Source: Phymatolithon calcareum
Lineage: Eukaryota > Rhodophyta > Florideophyceae > Hapalidiales
Length of the DNA stretch: 64,000 nt
Assembly (NCBI GenBank): GCA_977006965.1
Contig: OZ345359.1
Location: 1,240,001-1,304,000, forward strand
Reading direction: 5' to 3'
Of the stretch, positions 32,502 to 43,944 are shown piece by piece. The notes below the pieces were generated by a model, which was not told the origin of the DNA, made no database searches, and saw only the letters and a program-made list of their open reading frames with translations. How positions within the stretch are numbered: position 1 is the first letter of the stretch; every line of letters starts with the position of its first letter. The translations under genes were made by a program, and so were the position numbers.

Positions 32502-34341
32502 ATGAAAGCGCTTCATGAGAATACAGGTTCTCGCCCCATTCGGCAAAACTCCCGCACAGATACCACAGATGCAGTTCCCCCGTCGAGCGCACTTACGGTA
32601 TTTGTCGCCGACGGACAGGAAAGATGTCGCCGTGCTGGTCAGGAGTCGCCAATTGCCGACTGTCGCAAAATTAGCGAAACAAGACTAAACTCCGAACACT
32701 TGAGTGCAGTTCTATTGGCGTACGGAATATTGCGTGCAGACTTTGAGAAGCTGGAGAAAACGCAGCAAACCACAATGCACCTCTTGGAGAAGCTGAACGA
32801 GAAGGTTAACCGGGCGACTTCCGGGGCGGTGACACAAGAGTCGAAGGGAAAGGAAGGAACGAACAGCGTCGGAACAGGTCCACGCTTTAGTACGCACAAA
32901 GAGAACTCCCAAGTTGCCGAATAAATTCGAATCCAAACATCTTCCTTACATGAAGTGCCCGTTGAAAAAGGAAAGGGTAGTCGTGCATCTCCTCCGATGG
33001 GCGTCTATATTGACTGTCGTGAGCTTCGTCGAGAATTACAAGAGCCTGAAAGCATTGGTATTTCCCAGTGTGTACGATCTTCTAGGAAGCAGCGTGAGAG
33101 ACGCTTCTGATGCATCTGGTCTTGGGGCGATTCTCTTTGCAGTGACTCCGGTGGACAGCAAGGTGCGGTGGCACACGGAAAACGGGAGATTAGCGAGCGT
33201 TATAATTTGAAAAACGCTAACCATCCTTATACTATACGCGCAGCACACTCTATTCACACATGGATGCTCCGAGAAAAGCGTTCTGAAGTTGGAGGCACCG
33301 GACTGGATGTCATCGTTTGGGCATCTGCAAATGATGAAACGTATTGTGGACAACACAATCACGGCCCTCGAGTCGACGAAAAAGAAGGTTAACAAAACAA
33401 CAGGAGCTAGCGAGCGCACGTCAGCGGGACACCCGGGTTCGTCACGTAAGCGTAGAATGTTTTTAGAGGAGAGCCCACTTCATTCAATTGTAGTGAAACA
33501 CTTACGATCAGCTATACTTCGTCATATGTCCACCGGTCGCACTGAGGTACGCGTAGTTTGCTAGTACGATACACTGTTCATGGTAGAGCAGATGGCCGAG
33601 TTCGAAACAAGGGAGGCTGAGCAAATGACTGGATTTGAGGTTGTGTTCGAAAACGGGGACGTGGAAGCAGAGAAAAGGGTGCTGAGAGAGGAATTTCTAA
33701 AGGGATCCATTTAGGATCTTCCAAATGCACGTAAAGTCGACGTACAGGAGCCTGGAAAGAAATTAAGCGAGACTAAAATCACTGAAATCCACAAGTACAA
33801 CTCCAACATGCTGAATGAGGTGCAGAACAGTTTTTCGAGTTTGAGGGTACTGCTTAAATTTCCCCGAGAAGAACGGACTTCTGCCACCAACAAGCCAAGG
33901 GATCATCCGAATTGGGGGAGAGCTGATCTGATGTGGCCTGCGGAGGAGCATGTGGATCTGCATAAAGTTTCTCTCAGTGTTATGATGGAAGCCTTTGTCG
34001 TGAGCTCACATCAGGTGTTACGGGCGTCCAAGCTTTCCATCAAGGCGGTACACATCCTGGCAATAGCGCTGAAAGGCATGTTGCCAAAGTCACTGAACTG
34101 GAGCACACCCGAAGACTTACACGATATTGATAAGACAGCGCAAGGGCAAGTTACTGCGAGAAAAGTGGAGAAGAACGGCGCTATGGTTACTGCTGTGCTG
34201 AGAAACACGGGGGAGGCGCTTCGGATCCTGTCCATTAAAAAGAGCAACGTGATCTTCGAAGGAAGATTTCCTGGGACGACTACAAGTAGGCGAAGAAGGA
34301 GCGTGATGAGAAGGCGATGGAGGCCGACGAAGGTGGCTTAG
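32502..34341 (+). other. Decayed coding region of an unidentified element
   Basis: Successive plus-strand frames look protein-like. 32502-32924 (140 residues) ends in a helical segment, LEKLNEKVNRATSG. Near 33085 a frame reads VRDASDASGLGAILFAVT, resembling the first strand of retroelement RNase H ('DAS..G.GA.L'). 33289-33564 repeats the helical style (LESTKKKVNKTTGASERT). 33580-34341 is a 254-codon frame broken by one TAG at 33712-33714. I infer an old retroelement, possibly DIRS- or gypsy-like, but cannot name it. Confidence 0.3.
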
Positions 34342-34517
34342 ATGAGAGAAGCTCCATGGGAGACATACTTCCTGATGTCGAACAAGGAGATAATATGGAT
34401 GATGTCAATAAGTGGCTGGCTTTAGCGCGTGGGTGGTGAGCACTACCGAGCGCTCGATATTGTGTAAGTGTGGTAAAAGTTCTAAATTTGCGTTTGTTTA
34501 TGTTTTCTGCTCCTGTA

Positions 34518-35567
34518 TTACCATCTCTCCAGAACTAGTGTATTTTCTGCTGGAACCGACAATGCGGATAGTGTCTGCAGCAAAGGAGGAGACAACACAA
34601 TCTCCTTCAAGCACTTTCCTTCCATGAGCGTTGTGAATGCAACTCGGGAATTACACGTCAGTTCTGCTCCTCGCAGTACGACAGCTGGACTCTTAGAATG
34701 CATATGACCCGTAATGTTCTCCGGTTCCGATCGGGCACTGCTTTTCGGCCCCGGAATTCGTTTCCAGACAATGGAAAATGTCCATTGCTCGAGCGTTTCC
34801 TGGTTTATATTAGAGTTTCGCTTCGTCCTGGTTCCAGATTGTTCCACAATCGGAACTGAAGTGCAAGTACGCGATCGAGAGTTGAAGAAGTAGGATAGAA
34901 CCTCGGTGCGATACTGCAGTCCAGAATCAGGTAGATTTCGAGTCCATTTGTCGATTCCTGATGCAGAACGGAGACACGATCTTTTGAGACAGACGTGGGC
35001 ATGCTGCAACCGATTAGTTTTTCGGGAAGATGTTCTTTCATTATAGAGACCAAGCTCGCGGGTGTCAGCATCAATACTCAACGCCGCGCAGAAATCGAAA
35101 TATGTTGGAAACACTTTTTCGAATCGTGTTGCATTTTCTGGATTACAGAGCCGAGCGTAATACTCCCAGGAAAACACTGAGCAGTGATGATCCGTACTCG
35201 CGCAAAGTGCAGATGGCATCAGCTTAAACTCAAGTAAAGTGCAGTCCGCAGTTTGAGTCTTCATTAAAACCTGTTTCACTGCAGGGCCCGCGCACAAATT
35301 TCCACATGAACGACTTAATTCGTTGGTACTAGCCAGCGGTGCCTTCGTAGCATTTGAATTTTCAAAAGGTAAAACACGGCGAAGAGCTCGGCACTCAAAA
35401 TGATGAATTCTCATGAATTGCGTATGTTCTGCTGATCGAAATCTTAAGCTTGAAATCATTGAGCTCATGCCGAATTTGTCCGATTTGTTTAGATAGCTCT
35501 GCGTGTGATGCTCGCAATTCGTGGATCTCCTGGGCAATGAGTCGGTAATACTCAAGAACTTTAACAT
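34518..35567 (-). CDS. Unidentified 349-residue ORF
   Basis: A long minus-strand frame in DNA that is not GC-rich, so less likely chance. It is Cys- and Ser-rich (SANECE-like spacing of single cysteines; segments FEKVFPTYFDFCAAL and IDADTRELGLYNERTS). No domain recognised. It overlaps in another frame the 3' part of the coiled-coil ORF at 35395-35649 on the same strand. Either could be genuine; a transposon protein is the likeliest origin given the surroundings. Confidence 0.3.
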   Translation of the reverse strand: MLKFLSITDSLPRRSTNCEHHTQSYLNKSDKFGMSSMISSLRFRSAEHTQFMRIHHFECRALRRVLPFENSNATKAPLASTNELSRSCGNLCAGPAVKQVLMKTQTADCTLLEFKLMPSALCASTDHHCSVFSWEYYARLCNPENATRFEKVFPTYFDFCAALSIDADTRELGLYNERTSSRKTNRLQHAHVCLKRSCLRSASGIDKWTRNLPDSGLQYRTEVLSYFFNSRSRTCTSVPIVEQSGTRTKRNSNINQETLEQWTFSIVWKRIPGPKSSARSEPENITGHMHSKSPAVVLRGAELTCNSRVAFTTLMEGKCLKEIVLSPPLLQTLSALSVPAENTLVLERW

Positions 35568-35649
35568 GTGGCACTTCTGGTCCTCTGTGAGCTCTTGAAA
35601 TCAGCAGGGGAAAACGCACTGACGCACTAGAGGAGGGTAAGCTAGTCAT
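35395..35649 (-). CDS. Short coiled-coil ORF, uncertain
   Basis: 84 residues; residues 28-70 form a clear amphipathic helix (VLEYYRLIAQEIHELRASHA and then ELSKQIGQIRHELNDFKLKI). It may be the N-terminal exon of a gene that continues in the overlapping 349-residue frame. No family is recognised. Confidence 0.3.
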   Translation of the reverse strand: MTSLPSSSASVRFPLLISRAHRGPEVPHVKVLEYYRLIAQEIHELRASHAELSKQIGQIRHELNDFKLKISISRTYAIHENSSF

Positions 35650-36159
35650 TAAGGCTCTTTTTGCGCTTTATTCGTCCTGAAGGTGGCTGTCAAACCTTTT
35701 TCTAGGTAGAGAGATGACTGATACATCTTGAAACTGCCTTCAGTGTTTGACATGCATAGAAAACATCATAGCATATCCTGTATGAATGATACAAGAAATA
35801 CATTCTACGACACAATGAAATGTGATATGCGGAACCTTACTGTATTTGTGCCCTTTTAATCGGGAATGTTTTCAACTCAGCGGCTCAGAGGTTTTGTCAG
35901 ATACGATTAATAGATTTGCACCTGGCATCCTATTTCATCAATTCCACAAAACTGTCCCGTCAAGTGCGCTGTAGACCAAGCTATCGAACCTGAAGCGGAT
36001 TTTAAGTGCTACCTCACCGGGGAAATTGTGGGACTCATGTCTGAGCTTATACCGTCTGATACGAGAAAACGAAGGAGCAGAAATCGGTTTTCCGATATCG
36101 ATCTTCAATACACTCCTCGACGTAAGAAGACCCCAATATGAGAATCCCACACGAAACAG
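35650..36159. other. No recognised gene
   Basis: Frames of up to 95 residues only; no domain, repeat or RNA seen. Confidence 0.3.
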
Positions 36160-36723
36160 ATGGTGCCCGATAGGGATTCGCGTCCACCTTCTTCAGTACC
36201 AAATATTCAAGATGTCCCTCCGGCGAGAAGCTTCTCCCTCAACGCGAGAGATATTAGCAGAGATACCACAGAGCCAACTAAGGCATCGTGCCTTCCGCAC
36301 TACAAGACACTGACTGCAGTATTTACGCCACTCATCTTGAACACTCTCAGCGCTCGAGGAACTAACTTCCATGTGTTGTTTGATACGAGCAGGGCTGATG
36401 CGAGACCAAAAACGTATTCTGCGGATGGTTCAGCACAAGCCCCTGGGCGAATCATTCTTCCCAGTGAATACGCAAAGCTGGACATGGCAACTGGCCCCAT
36501 TTTCAACTGTATGTGCGCTAAAAGTTTTCATTTTCTGGAGCAAGGATCCGAAACAAGCTCTTCCGAGCATTCAAAGCATACCTGGCCTCTTGTAGCATCT
36601 CGAGAATGGTTTTATGACCACCCTCAAAGCTGTGATGTGAACAGCGGGACATATCTGACCAATTCCTCCTATGCTAATCGAGGAGATGTTTTCAAGGTCT
36701 CTATGTTTGGCACATCTCCTTGA
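36160..36723 (+). CDS. Unidentified 187-residue ORF upstream of a broken transposase
   Basis: A plus-strand frame, Ser/Thr/Pro-rich, with segments KTYSADGSAQAPGRIILPSE and EWFYDHPQSCDVNSG. No domain recognised. It points the same way as the transposase remnant 320 bp downstream and may belong to the same element. Confidence 0.25.
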   Translation: MVPDRDSRPPSSVPNIQDVPPARSFSLNARDISRDTTEPTKASCLPHYKTLTAVFTPLILNTLSARGTNFHVLFDTSRADARPKTYSADGSAQAPGRIILPSEYAKLDMATGPIFNCMCAKSFHFLEQGSETSSSEHSKHTWPLVASREWFYDHPQSCDVNSGTYLTNSSYANRGDVFKVSMFGTSP

Positions 36724-37041
36724 AACAGCTTTCTACGTGCTGCTATTCCTGCCAGCCCTTTCGAGGCTCATAATGCGACCATGATGGGCACAGTCGACCA
36801 TACGTAGGTCGTACACCATACAAAAAGAGAAAATTAGAATGCTTATCGTCAGATCACTGAGCTATGTTGAATACACTTCGCCTGCGGATGCAATCACTGC
36901 TGAAGCTCCATCTCTTTCATCAGAGGCCAGGGAAAGTATGAAATCTGAAGATCTCGTGCATCAGAGTAGAGAAGCTGAATCCATTCTGAGAAAGGAAGCC
37001 ATGAACGCTAGACGAACTGCGTTAAGGAGCTAAAGCGACAG

Positions 37042-38040
37042 ATGGCCGCTGCATGGGATGCTTGGACAATACCTTTAGTGAAACCGGGTGATATTGTCAC
37101 ATTGCTTCGCCCGTGTTCAGCAGATGACTTTACCGACCAGACCTCGGCACCAACTCTCTACAGCACTGACAGTTCCTCGCACTTGTGCATCGTGAACCGT
37201 TTTTGGACCGTGAATGATGAGAGGAGTCGACATGCGTTCTGGATTCCTTCAGGTACAGATATTTCTCCTCACATTAATGACAGGTCTAAATTGGCTGATC
37301 TTTACGGCATAATGGACGACGAAGGCGAGAAAAGGTATCGAGATGTACGATCCGTTACTATGGCCTGTATCCATCCAGGAGCACGCGGAACAGAACGGTT
37401 GCAGCTTCGTTACCCTCGACAACCGTGAAAAGTACTTTATTTACAGATTCCTCCTTTTCTGGGATGGTTTTGAAATTTCTAAGGGAAAATTATCGTCCGG
37501 TGAGGGAATCTACCTCAAGTGCCTGAACTTACCTGTTCAAGCGCACTCGTCGTCCAGTGCAGCACGAATCGTCAGTCTCACACCGCCCGGTGTTAAGACT
37601 GACGTTGTTACCGAAAAATTGAGGGGCGATATCGTTCGCGGAATTACTGAGGGATTTTCAGAATACTACGCAAACGGTGAGAAGCGCATAATTTTCTGGA
37701 CCTCGTTGGATTTCTTGGGGATATGCCAGCAATTAACGAAACATTGGATGTTCTCTGCCATACCGCCGCCGCGTGCTGCCATCTTTCTAGATTCTCCAGA
37801 AATTCCACGACAACTGTAGGAAGCAGATGTACCACAGAGAACTACCGCACCAGCATGGCACGTGGGTATTATCAGCATACAGCTGTTCAGGATTGTCGAC
37901 CAAGCACAGAATCCTGCTGTTTTCTCGGCATGAAGCCTCTCTGTATCTGTCCTACTCTACCACTGTATTCACTTCGACAAGAAATGCTGGATGCAAAAAC
38001 TAAGGTTCAGACAACTCAGGGCGGCAAACCTATCGTATAA
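37042..38040 (+). pseudogene. CACTA/Plavaka-like (or KDZ-like) transposase remnant
   Basis: Three overlapping frames join into one transposase-like reading: GDIVTLLRPCSADDF, then the core FIYRFLLFWDGFEISKGKL followed by GIYLKCLNLPVQ, LTPPGVKTDVVTEKLRGDIV and EKRIIFWTSLDFLG, and after a frameshift near 37730, MPAINETLDVLCHTAAACCH. The series 'f.DGf...k......giYl...nlP', a 'PPG....v...L' helix and '.D.pa......H.....C' recalls Plavaka/EnSpm and Kyakuja-Dileera-Zisupton transposases. I cannot choose between them without a profile search. At least two frameshifts make it inactive. Confidence 0.5.
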
Positions 38041-38310
38041 GGGTGTCTTGACCGATACAGAGCATGCCTAATAGCTCCAGACCATCTATTGACCGAGCAC
38101 TTTCGTGATTGCGTTAACCTCGCATTTAACCTTCTCCCTTCTCACTAACACCGCCTGTCTTGTGAAAGATTCATGCTTTCCTTCCTCACTGACAGCGGAC
38201 TTCCTACGCAGAACAGGCTCTTAAACCATCACACGAAGAAGCTTTTTTCAATGGAAATGAGCGAGATTTATGCACTATCTCTTGTTGCAGAGCTCGCATT
38301 CCACTCTGGG
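38041..38310. other. No recognised gene
   Basis: Short spacer before a long palindrome; nothing coding. Confidence 0.3.
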
Positions 38311-38374
38311 TGAAGTACTCGGCCTTCTAAGGCACTTGGTTTAAACCAAGTGCCTTAGAAGGCCGAGTACTTCA
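38311..38374. repeat. Perfect 64-bp palindrome, no spacer
   Basis: Both arms (32 bp) are exact reverse complements, with the centre between 38342 and 38343 (GGTTTAAACC). It is far beyond chance. It may be a foldback element, a cruciform-forming site, or a repair/assembly artefact. Confidence 0.95.
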
Positions 38375-39418
38375 GCGTTGGTGTGCGCTTTGTGAATGAG
38401 CTTGTCATTCTTAAATTTATCATTGACTTAAGCATCGACGGATGTCGTGACTGCGCGGACCTTGAATGAGAAGATTTCGATTCCTCGATGTACCGCAAAT
38501 TCCTGGATTTATTCTCGGAACTTCTTCGGGATAGCGGCCCCGTCGTATATGGCGGCAAGCAGACGGACGGGTTTCGCAGCTCCATGAAGGAGTGATGGTG
38601 TTGGCTTGGGAGTATGGCGGTGCTGCAGTGCAACGTCGCGTGGCGACAGAGGTTTAAGAGTACCACCGAACGAAAGCCATGTGGCATTTACCAGCCTCCG
38701 CTGCAGCAAATCGACCACATGCCAGACGAGGGGGAAATTTCAAAATACATATGCTTTTTTCACCAAACAAAGGGCCCTGTCAGAGCCTCTCAGGTTTCCA
38801 GATCCCACACGATATGCAGTGTATTGCTCCGGCGCAGGGTTACAGCGACTGAATCCGTCGCCATAACCCTTCCAAAATTGACTTAATTGCGCTCGCGCTT
38901 TCCGATGCAGCTCTTAGAGCACTCCATCGGCACGCACAAGCGCAATCAAATCAAGTTTGGAATGGATATATCAGCACAAAACTATGAATGAGATTCAGTT
39001 TCCTGTACGGCTCTTATGATGGACAGATGGACGTATTCAGAAAGGTGACATTGGGCGCAATAAATAGATCGGAATAGAGCGACGCAGCGAATGTCTCGAG
39101 ATGTGAAAGAAAACCCGGAATAAAAGCTTCATAGCGAGGGAGACCGCAACGGCATATGCGGAGAAGATGAGAATGATTGCTTGCGTCATGGTAGAGGGTG
39201 CTTAGGTCAGAGTGATCGGACAGCGGTTTTCGATGCACGTGCGAGGTGAAGCCAGTGTATGCAGGGCGTTGTTGATCCTCATATGGAGATGAAGACGGGC
39301 GGAAGGGGGTTGGTGCTTTTGCGAAGGGGAATAGGTACAGACTTCAGAAGATATCATACAGTATGAGGTGAAGAGAAGAAACTTTTACTCATGTAAAGGT
39401 TTCTATTTCCGCTTTTCT
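38375..39418. other. No recognised gene
   Basis: Frames up to 110 residues without domains; no repeat noted. Confidence 0.3.
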
Positions 39419-39422
39419 CTAG

Positions 39423-42006
39423 TGTCTAGTTTACCGAAATTTTTCCTCAATTGAGGGGCACTTTTCCCTCAATTGAGGTAACGAAAATCATTTAATTTTT
39501 GCGCATGAAAGCTACTTACTATCGGGCACATCAAAAGCGTCAAGCTCATGGATGTCTTCTACATGCTTCGCGAAGCAATTCCTGCCAGTAGACGTGCCGC
39601 AAATGAATGTTGCGGCACCATCTAGCCTTTTACATGATGAGCACACCAGCGTTGTCTTCTTGACTTTGCAGACCCTGCAGTTCTTTTGCGAAGCAAAATT
39701 AGTCATCATGCCATCCGCAGTCTTCCTTTTGTTTCTCGTGGGGGTTAAGTGGGTTCCAACACCGCTCCCGGAGACAAAAGTACGTTCAGGAGTGGTTGAG
39801 CGGCGACGAGTATTACGAGAATCGAACGAGTTATCGATGAGTTGCTCGGACAGCACTTCATAATACCTTCGTTGCGTCATGTGATCCTGATACTCTGCAT
39901 GCGCACCGGAGAATAAAAGCGAGCTCTCAACCACACAAATCGCCAAAAGAGATGTGTTAACCCGGAACGACCAGTCCAGGGTGTTGACTTTCTTCTCAAG
40001 ATCCAAACTCTTTTGGCGGCACCGATTGTGCTTGTCGATTTGCGCACACGCAGAGTAGTACGTCTCGCATACCTCGGGCTGGGGCACGGACAGCTCAACA
40101 CGAGACGGTCCTTCTTCAAGCTGACGCCAACGAACACGATTGTGCGGTTTGCCTTCCAGTGTCATAGAGGTAGTCGAAATAAAATAGCGGCGATCCCGGT
40201 CAACCCAAAGAGCCGCCATCATTAACGGCTCACCGTTCAAGGATTTTCGAACGAGAGAAACACATTGACCTCTTTCTGAAATCTCAATTCTTGATAGGTA
40301 GTCCATGGGATACTTCTTCGTCGCCGTTTTGATGATTCCAACGAATTTTAGGCCCAAACGAAGAAGCATCTCTGCAGATTCAACACTCGCAAAGTAAGAA
40401 TCCGCGCAGACAATGCGCCTTGTGCCAGAGTATGCGGCAACAAGACGGCGTAAAACTGCTGTACCATGGGCCATTTCGCCTTCGAAATCCTTTTGCTTCT
40501 CGTCTTCTGCGGTTGTAACGAGCTCGAGATGCAGAATTATCCCACTTCTTCCACATGCAGAGTTCTGTATCTCGAAACCTTTCTCCGGCTTACGGTTAAT
40601 CGCAATGTACTGAGGTAGTCCGACATCAAGCCAATGACCTCCGTTGCCATACCAGCGAGATATGGACTCATCAACGCAAATGAGGTCCGACGGCGACACA
40701 TTGCGCTTTCGGTGCTCGTTTATGGCATCGACAAAATCTTGAACGAGCGCCCAGCGGTACTGCGCAGAAGACATGCTGCCTCTTTCACTAGGTTGTATGC
40801 TGAATGTAACACACCGCAGGTATGCGGTGAACCTCTCTCTTGACATCCCAGTGTTTGAAAAACAAGGAGCCGGAATGTATTTGTTCTGCCTGGTAGTCTG
40901 CCATAGATCTGTCTTAGCGCCGAACTCAAATCTTGTCATGAGGACGAGGATTCCGAAAAACTTAATCAGCTCTGTGACCGTAGTCTCTTTTCGCCCGATT
41001 CGTTTCAGCTTCGCGGACGTCCATGCTGCTATTTTTCGAAGGTGACCTTGCGGAAACATGGTCATAAAGCAATCATAGGGCGTGTGATGCCCAATACCAC
41101 CATTTTCCGATATAAAATCTCCATGTGGAGTGCGAACTGTCCAGAAATGACGTGGAATTCGTCCCCCAATCGGGCATAGAACTTGTCTCTCGTACCATGG
41201 CACCCCATGAGCAATAACGTTGGGTTCGCGGTCGGGTGTGATGACATCTACTTCCACTTGCGACGCCTGGCCCCAAGAGCCTTGCATGGCGTAGGCGAGA
41301 GTGCCTGGTATAGGGCGTCCATAGCTTCTGAGGGTTGTATCGAAGCTTGTGTGCCGTTTTGGAGAGCTTGCGGTTGCGACTGGGGACAATAAACTGGCAT
41401 TTGGCGAAGAAGACGGGACGACCACGAGTACTGTAAGCCGGATTTTGTAGTGCAGAGTTCTGCGTGCTGGGACTTGATACAAGCATTCGAGAGGACGGAG
41501 AACCTTCGTCAACCTTTCCTGCCTTGATGTTAACAATCTTGAGTGTCTTAATCTTATTTTTCTCAGTCGGTTTCTGAACTAGGACCCATTTCATGCGAAG
41601 CGATGTGCTTGCGCGACCATTGATTTCATTCAATAGTACCTCCAGAACTGTGCCGTTCACCTTTTTTGACTTGGAAAAGGCTCCATAGAGCCTGCAACAC
41701 TCTGCGAGACTGGTCACTGATGTTTCCTTAGTGTGTACGGACGCGCCGACCACTCGGCGCGGGTCTTTTTCTCGTGACATGGCAGGTCCGCTTCTTCTAA
41801 CTGAAAATTGTAATTTCGTTCCTACCGCCGAACGACGCCCATTTAAGGCCGTAGTTTGGGTACTCCTCAGGCAGAACACAAGCCCGCCTTCCCAAAGTTG
41901 GCGCGAACTTTCTGTTTCGCATTCTTTCTACATACTTTTTTGAGCTTTCAAAAAGCCCCTCAATTGAGGGATTTATCCTCAATTGAGGTGGTTAGTAAAC
42001 TAGACA
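39423..42006 (-). mobile_element. piggyBac element (copy 1), nearly intact, CTAG on both flanks
   Basis: Ends read TGTCTAGTTTACCG and, inverted from the right, TGTCTAGTTTACTAACC. CTAG stands at 39419-39422 and 42007-42010. Two palindromic CCTCAATTGAGG motifs lie just inside each end. It encodes one transposase on the minus strand. The flanks are not the usual TTAA of piggyBac, so the target choice is unusual if CTAG is the duplication. Confidence 0.85.
39512..41879 (-). pseudogene. piggyBac transposase, one frameshift from intact
   Basis: The main frame (39512-41536, 674 codons) has the DDE_Tnp_1_7 core: TVTELIKFFGILVLMTRFEF, SAQYRWALVQDFV, the catalytic series LICVDESISRWYG, IVCADSYFAS and AALWVDRDRRYFISTTS (three Asp), and CAQIDKHNRCRQKS. 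The C-terminal Cys/His domain (CRVCKVKK, CSSCKRLDG, CFAKHVEDIH) is the zinc finger that binds piggyBac ends. The N-terminal ~130 residues lie in another frame (41879 to about 41480: VLVQKPTEKNKIKTLKIVNI). Copy 2 reads through this junction in one frame, so copy 1 has lost frame once, near 41420-41530. Confidence 0.85.
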
Positions 42007-42010
42007 CTAG

Positions 42011-42464
42011 TGGATGGTATTTGCCACTGTAAATCTACCGAACTGCTATTGCGACAATTTGGTACATTAGTGGACCTACAAGGTGATTGTGTTTATGTGC
42101 AGTATCATACGCATAGTGTCCTCCACAGTTCCACGTTCCGATTTTAAGTGACTCGTTTGAGAGCTCTTCTTGGCGTCTCGAGATCCTAACCATTTTTCAA
42201 GCTCTGGACAATTAAGGACTTCCCGGAACTTAGAAATCACAGCGTGTCACAGGACAGGGGATTAATTTTCCCCCTCGAGGTCCCGAAGGGGATCTGAGGT
42301 GGGTTTTTGTATCCACTGCATCCTGTTACATCAACAAGAAAAGAAACTCTTCCATAGACAGAATCTATCCAAAACCTCTCGGCCCTAGGAAAGTTGCCCG
42401 AGCGTCAGCAGATGTCTTGGTAACTTTGAACTAAAAATCTACCTTTCTTCTTCTTCTTCTTTTG
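42011..42464. other. Spacer with retroposon tail
   Basis: The part 42370-42464 resembles 18060-18160 and ends in a (TTC)n tract. The part 42265-42345 shares CCCCCTCGAG and a GGTTT-TGT segment with 45060-45110. No gene. Confidence 0.4.
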
Positions 42465-42715
42465 TCACGTTTTTTAATTCAAATTTATTTAAAAGCCCCA
42501 AAGACTTCTGAACATATGGGAAAGGCATCCTCCGATGCTATGTACCTTTGTGCAGCTCATGAAATGCCAGTCAGAATGGCGGACGGGAAAACTCAGGATT
42601 CAAAGTTTTTCTATCTCAGTCCTCCACGGGGTAGCTTTTGCCTGGACTCCACCTCTTCTTAGATGCGTCGGTAACTTCTTCTTGGCGTCTTCTCCGCCTG
42701 CAGCTCTCCTTAGTG
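42465..42715 (-). mobile_element. LINE 3' tail (5'-truncated)
   Basis: Matches 45795-46000 in the same orientation: TTTATTTAAAAGCCCC, GGCGGACGGGAAAACTCAGGA, and TATCTCAGTCCTC are shared. Only the 3' UTR and perhaps a few codons of ORF2 remain. Confidence 0.75.
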
Positions 42716-43324
42716 GAGAGGCCGTCCACAGCGACCGGACAGCTCCATGATCGTTCGAACTGAATGACCATCGATGCAAGATCTCTTCCGCTATTACCCA
42801 TGCATTTTCTTCACTGGGGTGGACACCTGCTATCTGATTTTCGCGAGCATAAGTGGACTTCTCCACGCACAGAATGCCATCCGGCTCACACATTTGGGGA
42901 TTTTGAAAGTCTACGTATCGCAAGACGCTATCCTCGAGATGCGCCAGGTGCTGGTGTGGTGTGTGAACCATTGTCCGTCATCTCACATCGATTGCACTTG
43001 ACAAAATGCCTTCTTCGAAATTTATATTTTTGTGGAACCACTACATTGTCCCCGGGTGTAATTGAGTCGTACTTGGAGCCACAGGCTGAGAAAAAGGAGT
43101 GACTTCCTAATTAGCTAGCATGAATAGCTCCTGCCGCAATCTAAGGAGAAGATAGTTATTAAGAAAGCACTGCTTTGAGCTTCTTTGGGGACAGCAAATT
43201 CGTTATCATCATTTTATGCCTTCCAATCAATTTTGCTAGAATTCAGGCCGTGCAAGAATCATATTCTTTTCCACCCTGACAATTGCAGGAGGAAGAAGAA
43301 GTGAAGATTTTTTGTAAATGTCAC
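42716..43324. other. No recognised gene; SINE-like tract at 43105-43195
   Basis: The SINE-like tract shares AATTAGCTAGCATGA and CTAAG-AGAAGATAG with 22320-22400 and 21815-21925. Otherwise nothing supported. Confidence 0.35.
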
Positions 43325-43880
43325 TGTAGCACCACGCTCACAAGACCCCGACGCTACACAGGGCAGAGAAGACCGGAGGAGAAAAAAAGTGCGGGAGAGA
43401 GGAAAAGAGTGAATTATGGAATTGAGGAAAGAGAGAGAGAAGGAGTGTCATACCTTCTGCCTTTTCTCCACGTTACCGACTCGATCATCACCCTCCGTGA
43501 TTTACTCCTTATGCGTTCCTTCGATACCCCAGGCGTGGGTGTTAAATTCAATTAGCAAGCCCCGTAACGAATATCGCCATCCACGATATTCCCGTTACGG
43601 TTGTGTTACCACGTTGAGAACATATTGTTCCCAAGTCAAGTACCGTCATCCAGGACATTGCTTTTCCTACTGCATCCGCATTCGGACACGCCTTGCAAGT
43701 TCGCCTCTCGTAACATACGATTGATTTCACAAGCCTGCTGTACTTCGCCAGGAGAGGGCACTCCGGTGTGGCTTTCTCAGTATATATAGGTCTAGTCTCT
43801 ATCACTCAGTAAACTTCTGAAGGGCGTTACCCACTTCATCCATCTTCTTCGCTCGACAAGACCCTGACTGCATCATAAAG
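43325..43880 (+). mobile_element. LTR fragment or solo LTR of the TGTAGC family
   Basis: Begins TGTAGCACCACGCTC and a purine-rich tract like the LTR at 29290. A TATATATA box with a plausible start region lies at 43777-43800, as in LTR promoters. The right end is uncertain; a TG...CA end near 43872 is possible, but I found no target duplication. Confidence 0.5.
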
Positions 43881-43944
43881 AGAAACCAAAAAAGGAAAGA
43901 AAGAAAACAAAGGCGTGATAGAAACCTTCAAAGAGACTTTTTTA

